Below are positions 1 to 7,230 of a DNA stretch of 9,965 nt, in pieces. The translations under genes and the position numbers were made by a program. A model generated the notes under the pieces. It had not been told where the DNA came from. It was given only the letters and a program-made list of their open reading frames with translations, and searched no databases. Source of the DNA: Bacteroidales bacterium UBA1223 (GTDB lineage Bacteria > Bacteroidota > Bacteroidia > Bacteroidales > P3). Each line of letters opens with the position of its first letter. Positions within the stretch are counted from its first letter, which is position 1. The DNA is taken from NCBI GenBank assembly GCA_002309155.1, contig DBXB01000065.1:34720-44684 (forward strand), read 5' to 3'.

Positions 1-257
1 ATCAGTCCGCCGTCGACAGAGAGAAGCCAGTTGCTTTTGAATTTGTATCCAGCCTCGACACCAAAATTCAGGTATGGGTTGGGGTAGAGGGTGTGCATTC
101 CATTTTCAGTAGAGAACCTGCCAGAGGAGAAAAGGGTGCCGAAATTGAACCCGATTATCGGAGTCGCAAGAGTGTCCTGTGTCAGCTTCACCTGTGCCAT
201 AAGGTTGGACGCTGATAGCGACAGGAGTAACAGAATGATGACGAATTTGTTTTTCAT
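1..257 (-). CDS. Outer-membrane beta-barrel protein, N-terminal part (runs off left edge)
   Basis: Only the first 85 codons are present. The start at 257 gives a clear signal peptide: a basic MKNK start, a hydrophobic run of I/V/L from residues 6-14, and a likely signal peptidase I site after LMA (residue 21, before Gln22). The mature part alternates polar and hydrophobic residues with many Gly and aromatic positions (IIGFNFGTLF, NFGVEAGYKFKSNWLLSVDGG), the look of transmembrane beta strands in porin-like or OmpW/OmpX-like outer-membrane proteins. It starts 10 bases after the stop of the alkaline phosphatase gene, so it is probably the third gene of that transcript. The exact family cannot be told from this fragment; substrate and function are unknown. 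The leader between the two genes has no obvious Shine-Dalgarno, as is usual in Bacteroidetes. Confidence 0.75.
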   Translation of the reverse strand, partial: MKNKFVIILLLLSLSASNLMAQVKLTQDTLATPIIGFNFGTLFSSGRFSTENGMHTLYPNPYLNFGVEAGYKFKSNWLLSVDGGL

Positions 258-267
258 GTGTCAGAGA

Positions 268-1422
268 TTATTGACGACCCATGGCTTTCAGCATCTTGGG
301 CATTAAGTCTATGTTGTTCTGAATTCCCGAGAAATACTCGGCACAGGGACCGTATGAGAATACGGGGACCATCACTCCCGAGTGTCCTCCGGTTATGTAT
401 TTGCATTCATTCTTGCCTTTCTCTATGTCGCCTCCAAGCAGCACAAGACCGCCAGTCTCATGGTCTGCGGTGACGACGACAAGAGTGTTTCCGTCTTTCT
501 GAGCAAAATCCAACACGACTTTCAGCATCTTCTCGAAATCGGCGAGCTCAGCCTCCATATACGGAGCGTCGTTGTTGTGGCAGGCCCAGTCTATCTGTGA
601 GCCTTCTATCATCAGTGCGAAGCCTTTGCTGTTCTTGGTCAATATTTCTAGGGCTTTCTTCGTTCCTTCAGCGAGTACGGGGTCACGACCCGGGGCCACG
701 GGACCGTAGTAGTTCTCGCAGAAGAATGTCATCAGCTTGTTGCTCGTCGATTTCTTCATCTCTTCCAGACTGTAGGTCACCTCATATCCTTTTTTCAATA
801 AGGTGTCTATCGGACTGAGACCGTCCTGTCGATTCTCGGGACGGAAATTGGAGATGCCGCCACCTATCATCACGTCGAAACCACTTTGAGTCATCTGATA
901 GCTGATCGAGTCATACATCTTGCGATGGCTGACATGGGCATAGGTGCTTGCGGGTGTGGCGTCGAGCACACTGCTTGTGACTACAAATCCTGTTGCCAGA
1001 CCTTGTTCGTGGAGTCGTGACAGTATAGATTTGACGGGCGTTCCGTCGGCAAGTGTGCCTACATGGTGGTTGTCGGTCTTGCATCCTGTCACTATTGCTG
1101 TTCCACCGGCACCGCTGTCGGTGGTATATTTATTATTCGAGTATGTGCGGGAGAATCCTGAGAAGGGAAATCTCAGGAAATTGGAATTGCCGCACTGTGC
1201 CACCACCGACGAGTAGACCTGGGCTGTGCCCATGCCGTCGCCAATGATGACGATAAGGTTCTTGGCACGTTTGGCTGTGGTCTTTGACGGGGGTGTGTCG
1301 AGCCATTTGCCTACTGAGCCTTCGTCAACAATCTTTTCACTCTCGGTCTGCACGACTTGCTGTCCCTTTACGGGGAGCATCATGCAGGTTGCCAATAATA
1401 GAAATGCGTATCTAATTTTCAT
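268..1422 (-). CDS. phoA: Alkaline phosphatase, PhoA family, exported
   Basis: This 384-residue enzyme hydrolyses phosphate monoesters outside the inner membrane, releasing inorganic phosphate. The first 20 or so residues are a signal peptide. The active site aligns residue by residue with E. coli PhoA: Asp62 in GDGMG (E. coli D51), Asp102 and nucleophile Ser103 in TTDSGAGGTA (D101, S102), Asp154/Thr156 and Arg167 in DATPASTYAHVSHR (D153, T155, R166), Glu273, Asp278 and His282 in EGSQIDWACH (E322, D327, H331), Asp320/His321 in TADHETGG (D369, H370) and His347 in GGHSG (H412). Asp at 154, rather than the His of mammalian enzymes, suggests an E. coli-type magnesium site. It is shorter than E. 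coli PhoA (about 470), because the segment between the second and third motifs is compact; length is normal for Bacteroidetes members. It lies 20 bases after the low-complexity protein gene and 10 bases before the barrel gene. No Pho box was recognised. Confidence 0.95.
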   Translation of the reverse strand: MKIRYAFLLLATCMMLPVKGQQVVQTESEKIVDEGSVGKWLDTPPSKTTAKRAKNLIVIIGDGMGTAQVYSSVVAQCGNSNFLRFPFSGFSRTYSNNKYTTDSGAGGTAIVTGCKTDNHHVGTLADGTPVKSILSRLHEQGLATGFVVTSSVLDATPASTYAHVSHRKMYDSISYQMTQSGFDVMIGGGISNFRPENRQDGLSPIDTLLKKGYEVTYSLEEMKKSTSNKLMTFFCENYYGPVAPGRDPVLAEGTKKALEILTKNSKGFALMIEGSQIDWACHNNDAPYMEAELADFEKMLKVVLDFAQKDGNTLVVVTADHETGGLVLLGGDIEKGKNECKYITGGHSGVMVPVFSYGPCAEYFSGIQNNIDLMPKMLKAMGRQ

Positions 1423-1442
1423 CGTTTTATTATTGTTGGTAA

Positions 1443-2495
1443 TTATCTGCGTCCGCCCATGCTTCCTCTGCCTCCTGTTGTCGAACCGCCGCCTCTAGAC
1501 GTGCTTCCGCCAAAAGTGCTGGGTCGTGAAGAACGTCCGGTGCTTTCGAAGCCACGGTTTGTCGAAGGACGGTTATAAGTGTCGCGTGTGTTGCGGTTGC
1601 TATTGTCAAAATTGTTACGGGGATTGGTGTTGTCTCTGTTATACCCTGGACGGTCATAAATGCCTCGGCTGTTGGCGCTATTGCCGTTGCGCATACTGCC
1701 GTTACTGCCTCGGGTGTTCCCGTCTTGTCGTGATGAACGGGCGGATGTCACACATGCGGGCTTATTGTATCGACCGTCGGCTCTGGTTGTGCCGTTGCCA
1801 CCTCTATTGTTCATCGTTGTGCCGTTGCCACGAGTGATGTTCCTGTTCAGGTCCACACCGCCTCTACGAGTCATCCCACGTCCTGAAGCTGAAGGCTTTG
1901 CCCCCTGTCCCCTGAAGAAGGACTTGGATGTGTCACCCCTACCTGTCGAACCGAGGTAGCTGTGTCCGGGACGACCGTAGGAGCCGTGTCCATAATAATA
2001 GCCGGGGTCTACTCCCCAGGCATAAGCACCATAATAAGGATAACCGTACCACCAGGGGTATCCCCATCCATAGGCAAGCCCCCATCCGAATCCGAAGCCC
2101 CAGTAAGGGTCCCAGCCCCATAAGTATGACATGGTCCAGCGACTGCCGCCCCATCCGGGGTAATACCATCCGTTCCACCATGGATTGTACCACGGATCCC
2201 ACACACAGCATCCACAATAGCCCCAGTACAGAGGGTTCTCTGTGTAGAGGAATTTCCGGGTGTCGGGATTGGTTTTTGCCGAATCGGGAACAACTCCCGT
2301 GAGTTCGACGGTGATATTGTCACTCGAGCTCACCACAACCGAATCATAGTAGGCTGTCGGTATGGTCGGTTTTATCCCTTTTTGAGGGTTCGAATAATAG
2401 TTTTCGCCTCCGTCATTTACTTGGGCAAGGAGATGTCCCGTCGTCGACGATAACAAAAATAACAAACACAAGATATTGAAATATAATTTTTTCAT
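1443..2495 (-). CDS. Secreted low-complexity protein: Trp/Tyr/Gly-rich core and Arg/Gly/Asn-rich tail
   Basis: I do not recognise an assigned function for this 350-residue protein. Visible layout: signal peptide at 1-24 (cleavage likely after HLLA, before Gln25; no lipobox Cys, so probably not a lipoprotein); a fairly ordinary segment at 25-88; a strikingly aromatic segment at about 90-180 with 16 Trp between residues 91 and 160 and many Tyr and Gly; then a tail at about 181-350 made mainly of Arg, Gly, Asn, Ser and Thr, strongly basic and probably disordered. Three cysteines cluster as CGCC at 94-97. The tail contains an NGTT repeat (see the DNA repeat at 1786-1831). Proteins with this kind of Tyr/Trp/Gly-rich stretch occur in Bacteroidetes and have sometimes been given a misleading vitellogenin label; I make no such claim. 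It is the first gene of the phosphatase cluster. The start is supported by the signal peptide and the AT-rich leader. Confidence 0.8.
   Translation of the reverse strand: MKKLYFNILCLLFLLSSTTGHLLAQVNDGGENYYSNPQKGIKPTIPTAYYDSVVVSSSDNITVELTGVVPDSAKTNPDTRKFLYTENPLYWGYCGCCVWDPWYNPWWNGWYYPGWGGSRWTMSYLWGWDPYWGFGFGWGLAYGWGYPWWYGYPYYGAYAWGVDPGYYYGHGSYGRPGHSYLGSTGRGDTSKSFFRGQGAKPSASGRGMTRRGGVDLNRNITRGNGTTMNNRGGNGTTRADGRYNKPACVTSARSSRQDGNTRGSNGSMRNGNSANSRGIYDRPGYNRDNTNPRNNFDNSNRNTRDTYNRPSTNRGFESTGRSSRPSTFGGSTSRGGGSTTGGRGSMGGRR
1786..1831. repeat. Imperfect in-gene tandem repeat, 30-base period
   Basis: The 16-base string GTTGTGCCGTTGCCAC occurs at 1786-1801 and again at 1816-1831, exactly 30 bases apart. 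It lies inside the low-complexity protein gene and in frame, so it encodes two copies of the peptide core RGNGTT / GGNGTT ten residues apart. It probably arose by local duplication in the disordered tail. Confidence 0.7.
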
Positions 2496-2550
2496 TTTTA
2501 ATTAATCTTTATATGTTTAGTTAAGTTTGTTAAAATTCATAATATTTATG

Positions 2551-2558
2551 TATCTTTG
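2551..2558 (+). promoter_or_regulatory. Bacteroidetes-type promoter for proS (-7 box, with -33 box at 2526-2529)
   Basis: TATCTTTG at 2551-2558 matches the Bacteroidetes sigma-ABfr -7 consensus TAnnTTTG exactly. A TTTG at 2526-2529 sits 21 bases upstream, about the spacing expected for the -33 element. Transcription would start near 2565, giving an AT-rich leader of about 80 bases before the proS start at 2645. The promoter assignment is inference from consensus and position; no transcript data were available. Confidence 0.6.
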
Positions 2559-2585
2559 CAAAATTAATTACTGACTGCAAAATTA
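2557..2585. repeat. Direct repeat TGCAAAATTA, two copies 19 bases apart
   Basis: TGCAAAATTA occurs at 2557-2566 and again at 2576-2585 in the divergent intergenic region. The first copy overlaps the end of the proS -7 box, and each copy contains a minus-strand TAATTTTG. The pair could be an operator or merely duplicated promoter sequence. Confidence 0.5.
2559..2566 (-). promoter_or_regulatory. Candidate -7 box for the minus-strand phosphatase cluster
   Basis: Read on the minus strand, 2566 to 2559 is TAATTTTG, a match to TAnnTTTG, facing the low-complexity protein gene 63 bases away. A second identical match lies at 2585 to 2578. Neither has a TTTG -33 element at the normal distance; the nearest, at 2619 to 2616, is about 30 bases from the outer copy. 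The match could be chance in AT-rich DNA, but some promoter must serve this cluster and this is the best candidate seen. Confidence 0.3.
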
Positions 2586-2644
2586 CGCTTTTTTCTATTA
2601 TATAACGTTATTTGACAAAAAAAATTATAAACAACTAACTGTAA

Positions 2645-4117
2645 ATGGCAAAAGATTTTGTAACACGCTCCGAAAATTTTTCGGAATGGTATAACGAGTT
2701 GGTAGTACGTGCTGACTTGGCTGAAAATTCAGCAGTGAGAGGCTGTATGGTAATCAAACCTTACGGCTATGCTATTTGGGAAAAGATGCACGACGCGCTT
2801 GACAAGATGTTCAAGGACACCGGACACCAGAATGCCTACTTCCCCATATTTATTCCCAAATCGTTCCTTAGCCGTGAGGCGGATCATGTCAAGGGCTTCG
2901 CTAAGGAATGTGCTGTCGTTACTCATTATAGGCTGAAAACCAATGACGAAGGAACCGGCGTGGTCGTCGATCCCGAAGCACGTCTTGAGGAGGAACTCAT
3001 CGTGCGCCCCACATCTGAGACCATTATCTGGAGTACCTATAAAAACTGGATTAAGTCTTACCGAGATCTCCCCATCCTCTGCAACCAATGGGCTAATGTG
3101 GTCCGTTGGGAGATGCGTACCCGTATGTTCCTCCGCACAGCCGAATTCCTCTGGCAGGAGGGTCATACCGCCCATGCCACCCGTGAGGAGGCCGAGGCTG
3201 AGGCTCGCAAGATGTTAGATGTCTATGCTGATTTCGCCAACAATTATATGGCTGTCCCCGTCGTTAAGGGTGTTAAATCGCCCAACGAGCGTTTTGCTGG
3301 CGCACTCGACACTTACTGTATTGAGGCTATGATGCAGGATGGTAAGGCGTTGCAGGCCGGCACATCCCACTTCCTTGGTCAGAATTTCGCCAAAGCATTT
3401 GATGTCCAATTCCTTAACAAGGAGAATAAGTTGGAGTATGTATGGGCTACCTCTTGGGGAGTCTCCACTCGTCTCATGGGTGCGCTGATTATGACTCATA
3501 GCGACGACAACGGTTTAGTACTTCCGCCCAAGCTGGCACCAATTCAGGTGGCCATAGTCCCCATCTGCAAGAGCGACGAACAGATGAAGGAGATTGACGC
3601 CAAGGTGCAGCCGGTCATTGATGCGCTCAAGGCCAGAGGCATCAGCGTCAAGTACGACAACCGTCCGGAATACAAGCCCGGCTGGAAGTTTACCGAATAT
3701 GAGTTCAAGGGTGTCCCTGTGCGTCTCGCCGTAGGTCCCCGCGACCTTGAGAACGGCACCTGCGAGGTATGCCGCCGCGACACTCTTAAGAAGACCACTA
3801 TGCCTATCGAGGGCATCGCCGAGCATGTCGGCCAGCTGCTCGACGACATTCAGCAGAATATCTTCCAGAAAGCCCTCGATTTCAGACTGGCAAACACCCG
3901 CAAGGTTGACACTTGGGATGATTTCAAGGTTGAGATTGAGAAGAACGGATTCCTGCTCTGCCATTGGGATGGAACTGGGGAGACCGAGGAGAAAATCAAG
4001 GCTGAGACCAAGGCTACTATCCGTTGCATTCCTTACGATGCACCTGAGGAGGAGGGTAAATGTATCTATAGTGGCAAGCCAAGTCACCGTCGTGTAATTT
4101 TTGCAAGAGCTTACTAA
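2645..4117 (+). CDS. proS: Prolyl-tRNA synthetase, archaeal/eukaryote type (class II)
   Basis: This 490-residue cytoplasmic enzyme charges tRNA-Pro with proline using ATP. It starts with the family's usual RSENFSEWYNELVVRADLAE opening, which supports the chosen ATG. Class II motifs are clear: motif 1 at about 33-71 (GCMVIKPYGYAIWEKM through FPIFIP), motif 2 at 154-177 (RWEMRTRMFLRTAEFLWQEG then HTAH) and motif 3 near 270-295 (SWGVSTRLMGALIM). RPTSE at 121-125 is part of the active site. The anticodon-binding domain covers about 298-400. The C-terminal domain ends in ARAY, the terminal Tyr typical of this type. As usual for the type there is no inserted editing domain between motifs 2 and 3, so misacylated tRNA would need a separate editing protein. 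The C-terminal domain shows Cys439, Cys461 and Cys473; a fourth zinc ligand is not obvious. It is preceded by its own promoter and followed after 84 bases by aqpZ. Confidence 0.97.
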   Translation: MAKDFVTRSENFSEWYNELVVRADLAENSAVRGCMVIKPYGYAIWEKMHDALDKMFKDTGHQNAYFPIFIPKSFLSREADHVKGFAKECAVVTHYRLKTNDEGTGVVVDPEARLEEELIVRPTSETIIWSTYKNWIKSYRDLPILCNQWANVVRWEMRTRMFLRTAEFLWQEGHTAHATREEAEAEARKMLDVYADFANNYMAVPVVKGVKSPNERFAGALDTYCIEAMMQDGKALQAGTSHFLGQNFAKAFDVQFLNKENKLEYVWATSWGVSTRLMGALIMTHSDDNGLVLPPKLAPIQVAIVPICKSDEQMKEIDAKVQPVIDALKARGISVKYDNRPEYKPGWKFTEYEFKGVPVRLAVGPRDLENGTCEVCRRDTLKKTTMPIEGIAEHVGQLLDDIQQNIFQKALDFRLANTRKVDTWDDFKVEIEKNGFLLCHWDGTGETEEKIKAETKATIRCIPYDAPEEEGKCIYSGKPSHRRVIFARAY

Positions 4118-4201
4118 TTTCTTATGCCCCAATTTCTGTTATTTCTTTGGAACAAATCCGACATTTTTCATATTCAATTAACCATTTAAATTCTATTAAT
4201 T

Positions 4202-4909
4202 ATGAAACTTATTAACAAACTATTGGCTGAAGGTTTTGGTACCTTCGTTCTCGTCCTTGGCGGTTGCGGTACTGCTCTGTTTGGACATGTTGGTTTTCTT
4301 GGTGTCGCCGTTGCTTTTGGCCTCACCGTTATAGCCATGGCTTATGGTATCGGTCACGTCAGTGGCGCTCACCTCAATCCCGCTGTCTCGTTCGGCGTCT
4401 TCGTCAACGGACGTATGAGTTTTAAGGAGATGCTCTGCTATTGGCTGGCCCAGGTTATTGGTGCAATTGTTGCAGGTGCCGTCCTCCTTGCTGTCTGGAA
4501 GGCCGCAGGTATGGGTTCTACCGGTGTTTTCGCAGCTAACGGTTACGGCGCTGAGTTCCAGGCCGCCGCTGGTGATGGTTATCTCAATGTCGGCTGGCTC
4601 GGAGCTTTCATTATCGAGGCTGTGTTGACATTCGTTTTCCTGATGGTCATCCTCGGCGCTACCGATGAGCGCAGCAACACCAAAGCCGCAGGTCTGGCTA
4701 TAGGTCTTACCCTGACTCTCATCCACCTTGTATCTATCCCGCTGACAAATACCAGCGTTAACCCCGCCCGTAGCATCAGCCAGGCCATCTTCAGTGACTC
4801 CACTTCTTGGAGCGCTTGTGGTCAGCTCTGGCTCTTCATCGTGGCTCCGCTCGTAGGTGCTTGCCTGGCAGGTCTTTTCTACAAATGCGTAGCTCCAAAA
4901 GAGAAATAA
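4202..4909 (+). CDS. aqpZ: Aquaporin Z-type water channel
   Basis: This 235-residue inner-membrane protein belongs to the MIP family and should pass water. The two pore half-helices carry Asn59-Pro60-Ala61 (HLNPAVSFG) and Asn187-Pro188-Ala189-Arg190 (TSVNPARSIS). The selectivity filter matches E. coli AqpZ: Phe39 in AFGLT (E. coli F43), His175 in LTLIHLVSIP (H174), Thr184 (T183) and Arg190 (R189). The narrow Phe/His/Arg filter argues for a water channel and against a glycerol facilitator, which would have Gly in place of His and longer loops. Six hydrophobic helices fit the length. The gene follows proS by 84 bases with no terminator seen, and precedes the M13 peptidase by 28 bases, so it may be cotranscribed with the peptidase. 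No clear TAnnTTTG promoter was found in the 84-base gap. Confidence 0.96.
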   Translation: MKLINKLLAEGFGTFVLVLGGCGTALFGHVGFLGVAVAFGLTVIAMAYGIGHVSGAHLNPAVSFGVFVNGRMSFKEMLCYWLAQVIGAIVAGAVLLAVWKAAGMGSTGVFAANGYGAEFQAAAGDGYLNVGWLGAFIIEAVLTFVFLMVILGATDERSNTKAAGLAIGLTLTLIHLVSIPLTNTSVNPARSISQAIFSDSTSWSACGQLWLFIVAPLVGACLAGLFYKCVAPKEK

Positions 4910-4937
4910 AATCAAAATTAATAACTACTTACCTTTT

Positions 4938-6986
4938 ATGAAAAAAATAATTTTAACCATTGCAACTATGGCATTGATCGCTTCCGGTTGTAACCGTAAA
5001 ACCGAACTGACGTCGGGTATCAATCTGGAGAACCTCGACACGACAGCTTCGCTGAACGACGATTTTTACCAATACGCTTGTGGCGGCTGGATGGCAGCCC
5101 ATCCTCTCGATGCCGAACACAGCCGTTATGGTGCCTTCGACTTCCTTGGTGAGGAGAACCAGAAACAGCTCCGCGATATCATCAGCACCGTCACCTCGGC
5201 ACAGAACGAACCTGGTTCTATCGCCGACAAAATCGCTACCCTCTACAACATCGGTATGGACAGCGTACGTCTGCAGGAACAGGGCTGTGAGCCTCTGAAA
5301 CCTTATCTTGAGGAAATCAACAACGTTAAGACCCGTGAGGATGTCTGGAACGAGATTCTCAAGATGCACCACCGTGGCAACCACGTCTTCTTCGGCGTCT
5401 TTGGCGAAGCCGACAAGGATGATGCAAAACAGTGCATTGCATGGGCTTATCAGTCCGGTCTGGGACTCGGCGACCGTGATTACTATCTGACCAATGAGGG
5501 TAACAACGCCCAGCTCCGTGTTGGATATGTCGAAATGATGACCAAGCTCTTCGCCATGTCAGGTTACGACCAGATGAGTGGCATCAAGGCTGACAAGCTT
5601 GCCAAGATGGTCATGGACTTCGAGACTCGTCTCGCAAAGTCACACCTCACACAGCTTGAGTGCCGCGACCCGTTTGCCACCTTCAACCGTTACACTATTG
5701 AAGAGGCCACAACATTCGCCCCCAATATCGACTGGAAGGGTTATTTCACCTCGATGAACATCCTCGATGGCATGAAGACCTTCAACATCGCTACTCCTAA
5801 ATGTATCGCTGAGGTCAACAAGGCTTTGGCTGATGCAGACATCAACACCATCAAGGCTTACTTCGCTTGGCACCAAATCAATGCCGCCGCCTCTTACCTC
5901 AGCGATGACTTTGTCAACGCCAAGTTCGATTTCTATGGCAAACAGATGAGTGGCAAGGAGGTCAACCGTCCCCGCTGGAAACGCGTAACCGACGTTGTCG
6001 ACGGCGCTATGGGTGAGGCTCTCGGAAAACTCTATGTCGAGAAATATTTCCCCGCAGAGGCTAAGGCCCGTATGGAGACTCTCGTCAACAACCTGATCGA
6101 CGCTCTCGGACAGCGCATCGATATGGCTACCTGGATGACCGACGCTACCAAGGCTAACGCTCACGCAAAACTCAGCACCATCCTCGTCAAGATTGGCTAT
6201 CCTAACAAATGGCGTGACTACAGCGGTCTCGAAATCAAGGATGACAGCTACTATGCCAACATCGTTCGCAGTGACGAGTTCGACATGGACTATATGCTGA
6301 GCAAGATCAACAAGCCCGTCGACCGCGACGAATGGCAGATGACACCTCAGACTGTCAATGCTTACTATAATCCCACTACCAACGAGATTTGCTTCCCCGC
6401 CGCTATCCTCCAGCCTCCCTTCTTCCAGTTTGACGCCGACGATGCCGCCAACTACGGTGCCATCGGTGTTGTCATTGGACACGAGCTTACCCACGGCTTC
6501 GATGACCAGGGTCGCAACTACGACAAGGACGGCAACCTCAACGACTGGTGGACCGAAGAAGACTCCAAGAACTTCGACAACAATAAGCAAGTTCTCATCG
6601 ACGCATTCAACGCTGTGAAAGTCCTCGACGATCCCGAGACTTATGCCAATGGTGCCCTCACCCTCGGCGAGAACATCGCCGACAATGGCGGTCTCCATGT
6701 CAGCTATCTGGCTATGCAGAATGCCATGAAGGCTAAACAGGTCAATGCCGACAAGATGGATGGCTTCACTCCCGAACAGCGTTTCTTCCTTGCCTATGCC
6801 GCTGTATGGGCAAGCAACGTCCGTCCGCAGGCTATCCTCCAGCTCACTCAGATGGATGTCCACTCTCTTGCCAGAAACCGCGTCAATGTAACTCTGCCTC
6901 ATGTTGGAGAGTTTATCGAGGCTTTCGACATTAAAGAAGGTGATAAGATGTATCTGGCTCCTGAGAATCGGGTTCAGCTCTGGTAA
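4938..6986 (+). CDS. pepO: M13 family zinc metallopeptidase (PepO/neprilysin type), lipoprotein
   Basis: This 682-residue endopeptidase is expected to cut oligopeptides outside the cytoplasm. The N-terminus is a lipoprotein signal peptide with lipobox IASGC, so Cys18 would be lipidated and the enzyme membrane-anchored, in the periplasm or on the surface. The M13 N-terminal domain covers roughly 35-420 and the catalytic domain about 470-682. Zinc ligands and catalytic residues are present: His515-Glu516-Leu-Thr-His519, Glu578 and Asp582 in GENIADNGG, and the substrate-binding Asn474-Ala475-Tyr476 (NAYYNP). The chain ends in Trp682, the characteristic last residue of the family. Length is usual. 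It lacks the transmembrane anchor of mammalian neprilysin, replaced here by the lipid anchor. The gene starts 28 bases after aqpZ and is followed by a strong terminator, so it is the last gene of its transcript. Its natural substrate is not known. Confidence 0.96.
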   Translation: MKKIILTIATMALIASGCNRKTELTSGINLENLDTTASLNDDFYQYACGGWMAAHPLDAEHSRYGAFDFLGEENQKQLRDIISTVTSAQNEPGSIADKIATLYNIGMDSVRLQEQGCEPLKPYLEEINNVKTREDVWNEILKMHHRGNHVFFGVFGEADKDDAKQCIAWAYQSGLGLGDRDYYLTNEGNNAQLRVGYVEMMTKLFAMSGYDQMSGIKADKLAKMVMDFETRLAKSHLTQLECRDPFATFNRYTIEEATTFAPNIDWKGYFTSMNILDGMKTFNIATPKCIAEVNKALADADINTIKAYFAWHQINAAASYLSDDFVNAKFDFYGKQMSGKEVNRPRWKRVTDVVDGAMGEALGKLYVEKYFPAEAKARMETLVNNLIDALGQRIDMATWMTDATKANAHAKLSTILVKIGYPNKWRDYSGLEIKDDSYYANIVRSDEFDMDYMLSKINKPVDRDEWQMTPQTVNAYYNPTTNEICFPAAILQPPFFQFDADDAANYGAIGVVIGHELTHGFDDQGRNYDKDGNLNDWWTEEDSKNFDNNKQVLIDAFNAVKVLDDPETYANGALTLGENIADNGGLHVSYLAMQNAMKAKQVNADKMDGFTPEQRFFLAYAAVWASNVRPQAILQLTQMDVHSLARNRVNVTLPHVGEFIEAFDIKEGDKMYLAPENRVQLW

Positions 6987-7005
6987 CATTTTACCTCACA
7001 TTTTC

Positions 7006-7040
7006 AAACGCCCTGCAGTTTTACATTGTGGGGCGTTTTT
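7006..7040 (+). terminator. Intrinsic terminator after the M13 peptidase gene
   Basis: AAACGCCC at 7006-7013 pairs perfectly with GGGCGTTT at 7031-7038 across a 17-base loop, and the stem runs into a tract of T residues ending about 7041. It begins 20 bases after the peptidase stop codon and has the layout of a factor-independent terminator. Confidence 0.85.
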
Positions 7041-7222
7041 TATTGCAAAGCATGAGTTTTGATTAATTTTAACATTTTTGTGTCATCTCCGGTTCTTAAA
7101 AACGAACTATATCTGAGGGTGAATATGAGTATTGGTGATACGTAATTGTGTGAGAATAAAAATACTACTCTGATTGGATTTTTTTTTTGAGAATGCTCAG
7201 CGACAAAATGAATTATTATTTG
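7041..7222. other. Non-coding stretch between terminator and next promoter
   Basis: Part of the 286-base gap between the M13 peptidase and the next gene. I see no convincing ORF, tRNA or stable hairpin. It has a run of ten T residues at about 7179-7188 and a short direct repeat TGAGAAT at 7151-7157 and 7188-7194, both of which may be chance in AT-rich sequence. Confidence 0.5.
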
Positions 7223-7230
7223 TATATTTG
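7223..7230 (+). promoter_or_regulatory. Candidate promoter (-7 box) for the pseudopilin-like/DUF3822/rsmD cluster
   Basis: TATATTTG at 7223-7230 matches the TAnnTTTG -7 consensus and is followed by CAAA, giving the same TTTGCAAA string seen at the proS promoter. It lies 42 bases before the next start codon. No TTTG -33 element is present at the usual 19-21 base spacing, so the match is to the -7 element only. Confidence 0.5.

Noticed and set aside
1526..2302. Several plus-strand open frames (Cys-rich or Arg-rich products) opposite the low-complexity protein gene
   Set aside because: Their odd composition follows directly from the repetitive Gly/Arg/Trp codons on the other strand; the minus-strand frame has a signal peptide and fits the gene cluster.
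2597..2620. TATAAT-like and TTGTCA-like strings on the minus strand in the divergent region
   Set aside because: The spacing between them is only about 10 bases, too short for a sigma-70 promoter, and primary Bacteroidetes promoters use a different consensus.
4146..4178. Possible promoter before aqpZ (TTTG at 4146-4149, TATTCAAT at 4171-4178)
   Set aside because: Only the TA of the -7 consensus TAnnTTTG is kept, so the match is too weak to list as a feature.
4220..4915. A 231-codon open frame antisense to nearly all of aqpZ
   Set aside because: The predicted product is polar, Ser/Thr/Glu-rich and unrelated to any family I know; it mirrors the hydrophobic codons of the aquaporin and has no leader of its own.
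5640..6989. A 449-codon open frame antisense to the M13 peptidase gene
   Set aside because: The sense strand is a complete, motif-perfect peptidase. The antisense product has no signal, motif or family look, and long antisense frames arise readily from the codon bias of a strongly biased gene.
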